Part shown: positions 8,895 through 18,600 of the stretch, piece by piece | How the letters are laid out: every line of letters starts with the position of its first letter | Position numbering within the stretch: position 1 is the first letter of the stretch | NCBI GenBank assembly: GCA_036381195.1 | Contig: DASVDH010000127.1 | Location: forward strand, 68,645 to 132,644 | Direction: 5' to 3' | DNA from: RSA9 sp036381195 | GTDB lineage: Bacteria; Gemmatimonadota; Gemmatimonadetes; Longimicrobiales; RSA9 | Length of the DNA: 64,000 bases | The notes under the pieces: generated by a model | Database searches by the model: none | What the model was told of the DNA's origin: nothing | What the model saw: the letters and a program-made list of their open reading frames with translations, nothing else | Program-made: the position numbers and the translations under genes

Positions 8895-9551
8895 TCAATC
8901 CCCGGTCAGCAGGCCCGTCCGGACGGCGAGGCGGATCAGCTCGGAGCGGTGCGTCAGCCCGAGCTTCTCCATGATGCGGGAGCGGTAGGTGTCCACCGTC
9001 TTGGGGCTGATGAACAGCTTCTGGCCGATCTCGCTGGAGCTGAAGCCCTGGACGGTGAGCGCCATCACTTCGCGCTCCCGCTCGCTGAGCTCGGCGAGCG
9101 GGTCGTTCTCGCGATCCTCCTGCTTCTTCTTGAAGCCCTCGAGCAGCAGGCGAGCCGCGCTCGGGTAGAGGAACACCTCGCCGCGCGCGACCGTGCGGAT
9201 CGCGTGTGCCAGCTCCTGGTCTGCGCTCGTCTTCTTCACGTAGCCGCTGCCGCCCGCCTCCAGCACCGGCAGCAGGTACTCCTCCTCCGTGTGCATGGTG
9301 AGGACGAGCACGCGCGTGTTCTGCCCGAGTGCCGCGATCTCGCGCGTCGCCTCGAGCCCGTTCATGCCGGGCATCGAGAGGTCCATCACGACGACGTCGG
9401 GTTTGAGCGCCCTCGCGCGGTCCACCGCCTCCGCGCCGTTGGATGCCTCGCCGATCACGCGCATGTCGTCCTCGGCATCGAGCAGCGCCCTCAGCCCCGC
9501 CCGCAGCATCGCGTGGTCGTCGGCCAGCAGGATCCGGATCACGTCCGACAC
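8895..9551 (-). CDS. NarL/LuxR-family response regulator
   Basis: A 218-residue two-domain DNA-binding regulator. The receiver has acidic residues DD at 11-12, the phospho-acceptor Asp57 (VVVMDLSMPG), the switch Thr in VLVLTMH and the Lys in GYVKK. The C-terminal LuxR HTH has the standard LSEREREVMAL ... SSSEIGQKLFISPKTVDTYRSRIMEKLG. The GTG start at 9551 is chosen for its strong GGAGGGAG ribosome site and because the receiver begins immediately after it. It overlaps the upstream kinase gene by 13 bases, so the pair is co-translated. Likely cognate of that kinase, whose phospho-acceptor is unusual. Confidence 0.93.
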   Translation of the reverse strand: MSDVIRILLADDHAMLRAGLRALLDAEDDMRVIGEASNGAEAVDRARALKPDVVVMDLSMPGMNGLEATREIAALGQNTRVLVLTMHTEEEYLLPVLEAGGSGYVKKTSADQELAHAIRTVARGEVFLYPSAARLLLEGFKKKQEDRENDPLAELSEREREVMALTVQGFSSSEIGQKLFISPKTVDTYRSRIMEKLGLTHRSELIRLAVRTGLLTGD

Positions 9552-10702
9552 TTGGCTCCCTCCTCTCGGTGCACGGGCATCTCGATCTCCACCCGCGTCC
9601 CCCGCCCGGGCTCGCTCTCGACCCGGACCCGTCCGCCGACCCACGCCGCCCGCTCTTCCATCCCCAGCAGCCCGATCGCCCCCGCACGCTCGGCTTCGGC
9701 CAGGTCGAAGCCGCGCCCCTTGTCCTCGACCGTCGCGACGACGCGGCCCCCGTCCCGCTCGATCCGTACCTCGACGCGGTCCGCGCCCGAGTGGCGCGCG
9801 GCGTTGCTCAACGCTTCCTGGATGATCCGGTACAGCGCCAGCTCCGCCTCGGGCGCGAGCAAGCCCGCAACGGGCTCCGTCCGGACCTGGACCTCGAGGC
9901 CCACCGACCCGGCGAGGGAGCGCGCGTACGCCTCGACCGCCGGGACCAGCCCCAGCATGTCCAGCGCGGGCGGCCGCAGGTCGGACGCGTAGCGGCGCAG
10001 GCGCTCGATCGCGGCGGCGAGACCCTCCCGCACCTCGTCCAGGGCCGCATCCCCCGCCGCGGCGTCCGACCTCGCCCGCGCAAGGCGGAGCCGGATCATC
10101 AGCTCGCTGAGCGACTGCGCCGTGTCGCTGTACAGCTCCTGCGCCAGCCGCTTCCGCTCCTCCTCCGCGGCCTCCAGGGCGCGCGCGGTGATCGCACGCA
10201 GCCGCTGGCGGTGGGCCGCCAGGTGATCCAGCATCTCGTTCAGGACCCGGATGACCCCGCTGAGGTCCCTGTCCGCCAGCCGGGATTCCGGGACGCGCGC
10301 GTCCATGTCCCCCGCCGCGATCCGCCGCGCCGTGTGCTCCAGCGTGTGCAGCGGGTCCAGCGCGAAGCGGACCAGCACCGCGTTCACCGCCACGCTCGCC
10401 GCCGCGCCGACCAGCACCATCGGCACGATGCGCAGGACCGCGGCCGTGTCGATCGGCCCGGCGAGCAGGCCCACCGCCGCCGCAGCGGAGGCCAGCATCG
10501 CGACCGTCACGATCGCGCCGTTCGCGACCAGGATCTTGATCGGCAGGCTCACGCCAAGCAAGCGCGCCACGAACGGGCGTCCGGCCCGCGCGGCCGCCCC
10601 GGCGGGAGCAGCCTCGGCCTCGCCCCGAGCGCGTGCGGGCCTTGCGGCGACCGACTCTCCGGGCATCGGCCTCGGCTCCGTATTGCTTTCCACAAAACGC
10701 AT
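9539..10702 (-). CDS. NarX/LiaS-like histidine kinase with Tyr in place of the phospho-acceptor His
   Basis: A 387-residue membrane sensor with two transmembrane helices (about 52-80 and 92-113), a HAMP linker (about 115-165), a HisKA_3 dimerisation domain and a HATPase domain with N-box EALSNAARHS, G1 VEDKGRGF and G2 GLLGMEER. In the HisKA_3 motif, usually ELHD, the sequence reads KRLAQELYSDTAQSL: Tyr191 (codon 10130-10132, TAC) replaces the His. ATP-binding motifs look intact. It overlaps the LuxR-type regulator gene downstream. Either it is a pseudokinase that controls the regulator in another way, or it is a phosphatase-only sensor, or the substitution is a recent mutation or sequencing error. 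Confidence 0.88.
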   Translation of the reverse strand: MRFVESNTEPRPMPGESVAARPARARGEAEAAPAGAAARAGRPFVARLLGVSLPIKILVANGAIVTVAMLASAAAAVGLLAGPIDTAAVLRIVPMVLVGAAASVAVNAVLVRFALDPLHTLEHTARRIAAGDMDARVPESRLADRDLSGVIRVLNEMLDHLAAHRQRLRAITARALEAAEEERKRLAQELYSDTAQSLSELMIRLRLARARSDAAAGDAALDEVREGLAAAIERLRRYASDLRPPALDMLGLVPAVEAYARSLAGSVGLEVQVRTEPVAGLLAPEAELALYRIIQEALSNAARHSGADRVEVRIERDGGRVVATVEDKGRGFDLAEAERAGAIGLLGMEERAAWVGGRVRVESEPGRGTRVEIEMPVHREEGAKCRT

Positions 10703-10776
10703 GACCACATGGATTCTAGGGGGCCAGGGGCCGCGCAGTCTATCCGGCGACGCCGCAACCCGTGTCAGGAAAATCC

Positions 10777-11766
10777 CTACACGACGGCCTCCGCCGTCGC
10801 TTCCAGCGCCTCGCCTCGTGCCTCGTCGCCGCCCACGAGCGCGGTGTTGCACACGAGCACCGGCCGGTCGGTGGAGCGCACCACCTTGTCGGCGACGCTG
10901 CCGAGCAGCATGCGCCGGGGCCCGCCCAGCCCGCGCGTGCCGATGGCGATCGCGTCGGCGGCGTTGGCTTCCGCGTACTCCGTGATGGCCGCGGCGGCGG
11001 AGGGCGCGATCATGACCGCGCCGGCGACGTCGAACCCGTCATCACTCATGCGTTCGGCGAGGCGAGAGACGTACTCGACGGCCACGCGCCTGCGGTCGGA
11101 GAGGGTCGCGTCGTCGAAGACGGCGGAGGGCGGCGCGTAGTCCGCAACGGCGGATACCGGCGAGACCACGCGGAAGAGCGAGTAGCGTGCGCCGGTGAGC
11201 GAGCCCAGTTGCACGGCCGGCCCGATGACCGCCTCGGCGGCCTCGGAGCCGTCGAGCGGGATGAGGATGTGCCGGATGCGGCCGGCGGTGCTCGCGGCCG
11301 TCGGCGCCGGGTCCTTCTCGGGCCGGATGAGCAGCACGGGCGCGGTTGCCTGGCGGATGAAGGAGTCCGCGACGCTGCCGAGCCATGCGCGGCTGATGCC
11401 GCCGCGGCCGTGCGTGGTCATGACGACGAGGTCGATCCCGTGCTCGCGGACGTAGGTCTCGAGGACATCTGCGACCGCGCGGCGCGGCGGGTTCGAGTAG
11501 GAGATGCCGGCGATCGTGTCGGCGAGGAGGGCGAACGAGACGGACTCGCCGAGCTCCTCGGAGGCGCGGTCGGCCATGGCATTGAGGTAATCGCGCTCCG
11601 GGTCGCAGCGGATGCCGGCCCTGCCACGCACGGGTCGTGCGGTGCTGGTCCGCACGTGCACGACGTGGAGGCGTGCGGCCGAACGCCTGGCCAGCGCGAT
11701 GGCGACCGGGAGCGCCTGCTCGCCGAACGGCGAGCCGTCGAGCGGGACCATGATGTTGCGGTACAT
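10777..11766 (-). CDS. Double-domain universal stress protein (UspA family)
   Basis: A 329-residue cytoplasmic protein made of two tandem Usp domains (about 1-150 and 160-320). Both halves carry the ATP-binding G-X2-G-X9-G-S motif (THGRGGISRAWLGS and GTRGLGGPRRMLLGS), so both are predicted ATP-binding Usp domains of the UspF/MJ0577 kind rather than the UspA kind. The ATG at 11766 is chosen because MYRNIMVPLDGS is the canonical Usp N-terminus; an AAAGGA sequence lies about ten bases upstream. It is divergent from the acyl-CoA synthetase gene, an arrangement compatible with energy-stress control. Confidence 0.92.
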   Translation of the reverse strand: MYRNIMVPLDGSPFGEQALPVAIALARRSAARLHVVHVRTSTARPVRGRAGIRCDPERDYLNAMADRASEELGESVSFALLADTIAGISYSNPPRRAVADVLETYVREHGIDLVVMTTHGRGGISRAWLGSVADSFIRQATAPVLLIRPEKDPAPTAASTAGRIRHILIPLDGSEAAEAVIGPAVQLGSLTGARYSLFRVVSPVSAVADYAPPSAVFDDATLSDRRRVAVEYVSRLAERMSDDGFDVAGAVMIAPSAAAAITEYAEANAADAIAIGTRGLGGPRRMLLGSVADKVVRSTDRPVLVCNTALVGGDEARGEALEATAEAVV

Positions 11767-12079
11767 GTCTCGGTCCTTTCCATTGTGGGACAGCGGGGCA
11801 GCGGTCCTCTGCATGGTCCCAAGCTAGGGTGCGCCGAGGAGCGAATCTGTCCGGGGGCGGAGGAAAGGTTGTAGGGAATTGGCGGGCCGGGATCGCGGGT
11901 GTGACCCGCCAGCGGGAAGGTGATGCCGCGCCTAGAATCGGAGCTGGACGGCGCGCTGGCACGCTCCAGCACCGGTGTGGCGGGAGGCGGAGTGGCGGCG
12001 CGCCGTCGGAAAGCACCGGGCCGTGTGGCCGCGCGGCGCCCGGGGCGTGGAGCCTGGCCGACCGGAAGGAGAACGGAGG
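11767..12079. promoter_or_regulatory. Divergent intergenic region between uspA-like and acyl-CoA synthetase genes
   Basis: A 313-base non-coding stretch that must carry promoters for both flanking genes. It holds one inverted repeat with seven-base arms (TGGCGGG at 11880-11886 and CCCGCCA at 11905-11911). I see no confident -35/-10 pair. The acyl-CoA synthetase ribosome site (CGGAGG) lies at its right end. Confidence 0.45.
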
Positions 12080-14278
12080 ATGACCACTGTGAGGCGAGCA
12101 CCGGCCGCGCGGCGGCCCGCCGGCGCGGCGGGGCTCGACGCGATCCTGAAGCCGCGCACGATCGCGGTGATCGGCGCGTCGCGCTCGGAGGATGCGATCG
12201 GGCACCAGATCCTCGCGAACCTCGTCCACCGCGGCTTCACCGGCGCGGTCTTCCCGGTGAACCCGAGCGCGGAGGCGATCCACTCGATTCGCGCGTACCC
12301 GAGCATCGCGGACGTGCCGGGTCCGGTGGACCTGGCGGTGATCGCGGTGCCGGCGCCGCTGGTGCCGGGCGTGGCGGCGGAGTGCGCGGCGAAAGGCGTG
12401 CGCGGACTGGTGGTCATCTCGGCGGGGTTCCGGGAGGTAGGGCCCGAGGGTGCGGAGCGGGAGGCCGCGCTGGTCGGGCTGGTCCGCCGGCACGGGATGC
12501 GGCTGGTGGGCCCGAACTGCCTGGGCGTGTTGAACGCGGACGCCTCGGTCTCGATGAACGCGACGTTCGCGCCCGTGATGCCGCCGCCCGGGCGCGTCGC
12601 CTTCCTCTCGCAGTCGGGCGCGTTAGGGCTGAGCATCCTCGATTACGCGAGCGAGTACCGCATCGGCATCTCGCAGTTCGTCTCGGTGGGGAACAAGCCG
12701 GACGTGAGCGGCAACGACCTGCTGGAGTACTGGGAAGACGATCCATCGGTCGGCGTGATCCTGATGTACGTGGAGAGCTTCGGCAACCCGCGGAAGTTCC
12801 GAAAGATCGCGTCGCGGGTCTCGAGGAAGAAGCCGATCATCGCGCTCAAGGCCGGGCGCTCGAAGGCGGGCGCGGGAGCGGCGCTCTCGCACACCGGCGC
12901 GCTCGCGGCGGACGAAACTGCGGTGGATGCGCTGCTGGCGCAGGCGGGCGTGCTGCGCGCGGCATCCGTCGAGGAGCTGTTCGACATGGCGATGGCGCTC
13001 GGCGCGCAGCCGCTGCCGCGCTCGTCACGCACGGCGATCGTCACGAACTCCGGCGGGCCCGGCATCCTCGCTGCGGATGCGCTGGAGATGCATGGCCTCG
13101 AGCTCGCGGCCCTGGGGCCGGAGACGGTGGCGCGGCTGAAGCCGCTGTTCCCGGAGGAGGCATCGCTGCGCAATCCGGTGGACATGATCGCGTCGGCGCG
13201 GCCGTCCGCCTACCGCGGCGCGCTCGAGGCCGTGCTGTGCGACGATGGCGTGGACGCCGCGATCGCGATCTTCGTCCCGCCGCTCGGCGTGCGGCAGGAG
13301 GACGTGGCCGAGGCGATCACTGCGGCGGCGCGCACGTGCCGAACGAAGCCGGTGCTGGCCGTGCTCATGGGCCGCGAGGGATTGCCGCAGGGTCGGGCCG
13401 CGCTCGAGGAGCTCGGGATCCCCGCGTACACGTTCCCGGAGTCGGCGGCGCGCGCGCTCGCGGCGCTGAACCGCTACCGCACGTGGCTGGAGCGGCCGGT
13501 GACGGAGCCCGCACCGCTGCCCGTGGATCGCGCGCGGGCCGCGGCGATCCTCGACGGCGCGGAGCGCGAGGGGCGGCGGCGGCTGAGCGAGCTCGAGTCG
13601 CTGGAGCTGCTCGACGCGTACGGCATCCGGATCGCGGCTTCACGGCTCGCGCGCAGCGAGGAGGAGGCCGTGCGTCTCGCAGCAGAGTGCGGCTTCCCGG
13701 TCGTGATGAAGCTTTCCTCGCCCGCGATCGTGCACAAGACGGACGTCGGCGGCGTGCTCGTCGGGGTGCGCAACGTGCAGGAGGTGCGCGCCGCTTACGG
13801 GCGGCTGCTCCAGATCGCGGCGACGGCGGCGCCAGGTGCGCAGGTGCACGGCGTCCTGGTGCAGGCGCAGATCGAGGGCGGCCGTGAGACGATCGCGGGG
13901 ATCTCGCGCGACCGGCTGTTCGGCCCGCTGGTCATGTTCGGGCTGGGCGGGATCTTCGTCGAGGTGTTGCGGGACGTCGTGTTCCGCCTCGCGCCCATCG
14001 ACGACCTGGATGCGGCGGGGATGGTGCGCGGCCTGCGAGGCGCGCGGCTGCTGACCGGTGTCCGTGGCCAGCCCCCGTGTGATACGGACGCACTCGAGGA
14101 TGCGCTACGCCGGCTGTCGCAGCTCGCGATCGACTTCCCCGCGATCGCCGAGGTGGACGTGAACCCGTTGATCGCCTTCGAGCACGGCGCCATCGCCGTG
14201 GACGCGCGGGTGGTGCTGGCCCCGGAGGCGGAAGCACGTACGCGGGCTGCGCCCGCGGCCGTCAGGGGCCGGGCTTGA
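12080..14278 (+). CDS. ADP-forming acyl-CoA synthetase, fused alpha and beta subunits (acetate-CoA ligase type)
   Basis: Cytoplasmic enzyme that interconverts acyl-CoA + ADP + Pi and acid + CoA + ATP. The 732 residues comprise a CoA-binding Rossmann domain (RTIAVIGASRSEDAIGHQI, about 26-45), CoA-ligase domains with the phospho-histidine segment ALSHTGALA (His271), and a C-terminal ATP-grasp region (about 500-715; VVMKLSSPAIVHKTDVGGV). The ATG at 12080 follows a GGAGAACGGAGG ribosome site. No acetyltransferase domain is fused, unlike Pat-type homologues. It lies divergent from the Usp gene and its 3' end overlaps the convergent membrane-protein gene by 17 bases. Acid substrate unknown. Confidence 0.9.
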   Translation: MTTVRRAPAARRPAGAAGLDAILKPRTIAVIGASRSEDAIGHQILANLVHRGFTGAVFPVNPSAEAIHSIRAYPSIADVPGPVDLAVIAVPAPLVPGVAAECAAKGVRGLVVISAGFREVGPEGAEREAALVGLVRRHGMRLVGPNCLGVLNADASVSMNATFAPVMPPPGRVAFLSQSGALGLSILDYASEYRIGISQFVSVGNKPDVSGNDLLEYWEDDPSVGVILMYVESFGNPRKFRKIASRVSRKKPIIALKAGRSKAGAGAALSHTGALAADETAVDALLAQAGVLRAASVEELFDMAMALGAQPLPRSSRTAIVTNSGGPGILAADALEMHGLELAALGPETVARLKPLFPEEASLRNPVDMIASARPSAYRGALEAVLCDDGVDAAIAIFVPPLGVRQEDVAEAITAAARTCRTKPVLAVLMGREGLPQGRAALEELGIPAYTFPESAARALAALNRYRTWLERPVTEPAPLPVDRARAAAILDGAEREGRRRLSELESLELLDAYGIRIAASRLARSEEEAVRLAAECGFPVVMKLSSPAIVHKTDVGGVLVGVRNVQEVRAAYGRLLQIAATAAPGAQVHGVLVQAQIEGGRETIAGISRDRLFGPLVMFGLGGIFVEVLRDVVFRLAPIDDLDAAGMVRGLRGARLLTGVRGQPPCDTDALEDALRRLSQLAIDFPAIAEVDVNPLIAFEHGAIAVDARVVLAPEAEARTRAAPAAVRGRA

Positions 14279-15476
14279 CGCGCGTGCGGCCGAGCAGCGC
14301 ATCGAGCCGCGGGACGCGGCTGACGGGGAGCGCGCGCGGGGCCGGGCTGCGGCGCATCCGGCGCACCGCGCGGCCTGCGGCGAATTCGACCAGCGTGCGC
14401 ACGAGCAAGACGAGCACCACCAGATAGGCGGTGACGAGGAGCCGATCCTCGTCGGGGTAGAGGAGCCAGTGCGCCGCGGCAAAGATGCCCGCGACCGCGA
14501 GCAGGGCGGCGCCGGGATCGGCCCGGCCGAAGCGGCGCAGCCGCGAGGCGAACAGCCACGCGCCCAGCAAGGCGAAGAGGGCGGCGAAGGGCGGCAGGTT
14601 CGCGGGATGCGTCTCGCGCAGGTAGACCCGGGCGTAGCCGCCTGGGCCGAGCGAGGGGGTGTGTGCGGCGGGGTAGGGTAGCGGCTCGACGAACGCGTGG
14701 TGGAAGAGGACGCGCCAACCCGGCTCGCCGGCCCACGCGAAGAGCCCGGCACAGGCCGCCACGCCGGCGGCCGCCGCAACGCCCGCCCGCACGCGAGCGC
14801 CGCGGTCCTGCAGCGCGATGTATGCCGCCACGATCAGCAGCCACAGCAGGTTGTCCGGCCGGATCGGGATCGAGAGCAGCAGGAAGATCAGCCCGGCGCC
14901 GAACCGGCGCGCCTCGAACACCAGGCACAGCGCGGTCAGGACGACGACGGCGGAGAGCGCGTCCGGCGTGGAGAGCTGGCCGGTCTCGAGCACGACCTGC
15001 ACGGCCATGATCGCCCATGCCGTCGCCAGCGCGGCGCCGGGCGCCAGGAACCGCGACAGCCACAGCAGGACGATGATCCCGATGCCGGCGTAGGCCGCGC
15101 GAGAGATCCACACGCTCGCACGGATCGGCTCCAGGCCCAGCGCGCCGAGCGCGCGGATCAGGAGCGGGTACGCCGGCTTCACGCTGTAGAAGGGGAGCTG
15201 CTGGGCGAACGCGGCGGGATCCGCGGCGACGGTCTGCCTGAGCTCGTCGCCCTCCACCAGCCACGCGTACTGCTCCGGCGGGACCACCTCGGCGGCGCGG
15301 TCGTACGTCCGCCGGTGCGCCTCGACGGGTGAGACGCCGGCCATCCGGTACGCCGCGCCGACGTAGCCCAGCATGTCCCAGTTGTAGTAGGGCTCCGCCC
15401 AGCGGAGGTTGGCGGCGAGCAGCGCGAGCAGGACGAGGGCGGTCGCGAGACGACGCACGGGGCGCAGCTCCGGCAA
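14262..15476 (-). CDS. Polytopic integral membrane protein, glycosyltransferase-like (GT-C-like)
   Basis: About 404 residues with roughly ten predicted membrane helices. The first loop after helix 1 has NWDMLGYVGAAYRMAG, an acidic motif placed where GT-C glycosyltransferases carry their catalytic Asp, and a long periplasmic loop (about 45-105) follows. This pattern is seen in lipid-linked-sugar-dependent transferases, but I cannot name a family. The start is uncertain: TTG at 15476 opens the frame and a GTG at 15458 is an alternative just before the first helix. Its last 17 bases overlap the convergent synthetase gene. Confidence 0.65.
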   Translation of the reverse strand: MPELRPVRRLATALVLLALLAANLRWAEPYYNWDMLGYVGAAYRMAGVSPVEAHRRTYDRAAEVVPPEQYAWLVEGDELRQTVAADPAAFAQQLPFYSVKPAYPLLIRALGALGLEPIRASVWISRAAYAGIGIIVLLWLSRFLAPGAALATAWAIMAVQVVLETGQLSTPDALSAVVVLTALCLVFEARRFGAGLIFLLLSIPIRPDNLLWLLIVAAYIALQDRGARVRAGVAAAAGVAACAGLFAWAGEPGWRVLFHHAFVEPLPYPAAHTPSLGPGGYARVYLRETHPANLPPFAALFALLGAWLFASRLRRFGRADPGAALLAVAGIFAAAHWLLYPDEDRLLVTAYLVVLVLLVRTLVEFAAGRAVRRMRRSPAPRALPVSRVPRLDALLGRTRVKPGP

Positions 15477-15682
15477 ACGGACGTGCAGGAGTTGAGCACG
15501 TGCCGGGCCGCCCGGCGGGGCCGGGACGCCAGGAGAGTGGGCCGGGCCCGCCGTGGACCTGCCGCGCGACCGGGCCGCCGTCTCGCGGCGCGGCAGCGCG
15601 GCGCAGGACGCGAGCGCGAAGTAGTCGGCATAGTTGATGCTCCCTGGGGATCTGCGCCACAGGCCCCGAGCGGGAGCACAGC

Positions 15683-18600
15683 GTGCGAGCGGACGGAAGG
15701 CGGCCCGAGCCGGGCGAGGCCGAGCGCAGGGGAGCGGAAGCGGCGCGGGCGGGGCGGTACGGGACGCTGTCCCGCGCCGCTGCCTTCGCGGCGCTCGCGC
15801 TGGGGCTCGCGGTCCTCGCGGGTTGGGCGCTGAACGAGCCCGTGCTGATCCAGGTGGGGCGCGGGTACGCGCCGATGCCGCCCCTGGCTGCCGTGGATTT
15901 CGTCGTGGGCGGCCTCGCGCTGCTGCTGAGCCGCCCGGCGGATGCGGGACGCGCCCGCCGGGCCGCCGGCGCAGCCCTCGCCGGCGTGCTCACGCTGCTG
16001 AGCCTCGCGAACGTCGCGCACCAGATCGCGGGCGACATCGCGCCCCTGGGCAACCTGCTCTTCCCGGCCGCAGTCGCGGCGAGTCCGTGGCCCGACCCCT
16101 GGCCCGCCACGAGCACGGCGCTCGCGTTCTCGCTCATCGGGCTCGCGCTGCTGACCCTGGCGCTGCGCGTGCGTGCTGGCGACCTCGCGACGCAGGTCCT
16201 CGCGCTGGCCGCTGCCTTCCTCGCTCTGCACACGCTCGTCCTGTACATCTACGACATCAACGTCCTCATCGGCCGCCAGGCGTACACCCCGATGGCGCTG
16301 CACAGCGCGCTCGGTGTGCTCGTGCTCGCGCTCGGCATCCTGCTCGCGCGCCCGGACCGCGGGCTCATGCGCACCGTGACTGCAGAGGACATCGGAGGAG
16401 ACACCGCGCGCAAGCTGCTACCCGTGGCGCTGGCCGCCCCGCTGCTGTTCGGGCTCGCGCGCGTGCCGGGGCTGGAGGCCCGGCTCTTCGGGCCCGTGCT
16501 CGGCATCACGCTGGCGCTCACGCTCAGCATCGCCGCGCTCGTGGCGCTGGTCTGGTGGACGGCGCGCGCTGTGCACCGGTTGGAGCAGGCGCGGATGCGT
16601 GCGCTGGAGCGCGCCGAGTTGACGCGCGTCGAGCGGGAACGCGCGGCGGCACGGCTCCGCCTCGCGCTCGAAGCGGCCCAGGTGGGCACGTGGGACTGGG
16701 ACGTGCGCACCGGCGCCGTCACCTGGTCGCGCGAGCTCGAGGCGATCTACGGGTCCGACCCCGAGCTCGTTCCCCGCTCCGTCGAGGAGCTGTGGCAGGC
16801 CGCCCACCCGGAGGATCGGGCTCGCGTGCGTGCGGCCATCGAGCGTGCGCTGGAGTCCGGCGAGTCGTACCACCTCGAGTTCCGCACGATCCGGCCGGAC
16901 GGCGCGGTGCGCTGGGTCGAGATGTGGGGCACCGTGTTCCGTTCGGCGCAAGGCGAGCCGGCGCACATGGCCTGCCTGTGCCGGGATGTCACCGAGCGCG
17001 TCGAGGAGGCCCGGGCGAAGGCGCGGCTCGCGGAGATCGTCGAATCGTCGGACGACGCGATCGCGTGGGGCGATCTGGACGGCACGATCCGGAGCTGGAA
17101 CCGTGCCGGTGAGCGCCTGTACGGCTACACCGCCGCGGAGATGGTGGGCGAATCCGCGTACAAGCTCGCGCCGCCCGGGCGCGAGGGAGAGATTGCCACG
17201 ATCCTGGATCGGCTCCGGCGCGGCGAGCGGATCGAGAACTTCGAGACCGTGCGCCGGACGAAGGACGGGCAGGACATCGACGTCTCCCTGACGGTCTCGC
17301 CCGTTCGCGACGCGGCGGGCCGCGTGATCGGCTGGTCGATCATCGCGCGCGACATCACCGCGCAGAAGCAGGCTGAGGCCGAACGCGAACGGTTGCTCGC
17401 GAGAGAGCGGGAGGCGCACGCGGCAGCGGAGGCTGCGCGGCGGGAGGCAGAGCGGCATACGCGTCAGGAAACCGCGCTCCGCCGGGCGGCAGAAGCGCTC
17501 ACGGAGACGTACTCACCCGACGAAGTGATCCGGCAGATCGCGGATGCCGCGCTCGAGGCGACGGGCGCGGACGGCGCGTTCGTGCTGCGGCTGGACCGAG
17601 AACTGCGAGACCTGCGCGTCGCAGCTGCGGCCGGCACGCACGTTCCCGCGTTGGGCCAGCACTTTCCGTATCGCGGCTCGGCGACGGAGAGCGTGCTCGA
17701 GCGTGGGGGCGTCGAGAGCGAGAACATCCCGGGGTCGAGGGACACGGGCCTGCCCGAGGAAGTGCGCCGGTCGTGCGGCCGCTGCCACGCCATCATCGTC
17801 CCGCTCGTCGACTCCGGCGAAGAGATCGGCTCGCTCATCCTGGTGCGCGTGCCGGAGCGCCGGCCGTTCGGCGTGGAGGAGCGCGAGCGCGCAGACACGT
17901 TCGCGCACCTCACCTCGCTCGCGCTGCGCAAGATCCACCTGCTCGAGGAGGCGGAGCGCGGGCGCAAGGAGATGGAGCAACTCCTGGAGAGCCGCGGCCG
18001 GCTCACGCGCGGCTTCAGCCACGACGTCAAGAATCCCCTGGGCGCGGCGGAGGGCCAGCTCGCCCTGCTGGAAGAGGGCGTGCTCGACCACCTGGCGCCG
18101 CGGCAACGTGAGGGCGTGCAGCGCGCGCGCAGCTCGATCCGCACGGCGATTCGCCTGATCGACTCGCTGGTCGAACTGGCGCGTGCGGAGGCCGGCCGGC
18201 TCGCCGTGGAGCTGGAGCCGACCGACGTCCGCGGCGTCGTACAGGAAGTGGTGGAAGAGTACCGCTCCGCGGCGGAGGCAAAGGGGCTCGAGGTCGAGAC
18301 CCGGCTCGCGGAGGAGCTGCCCATCATCCGCTCCGATGTGGACCGGATTCGCCAGATCCTGGCCAACATGATCGTGAACGCGGTGAAGTACACGGAGCAC
18401 GGCCGCATCACCGTGGTGGCGAAGCGCGGCGAGGGAAAGGCCGCAGCACCCGGACCGGGGCGCTGGATGGTGGTGGAGGTGTCCGACACGGGGCCCGGCA
18501 TCCCGCAGGGGATGCAGGAGGCTGTCTTCGGCGAGTTCATCCGCCTGGAGCCGGGCCCGGGTCGTGGCGCGGGGCTGGGGCTCGCGATCAGCCGTCGGCT

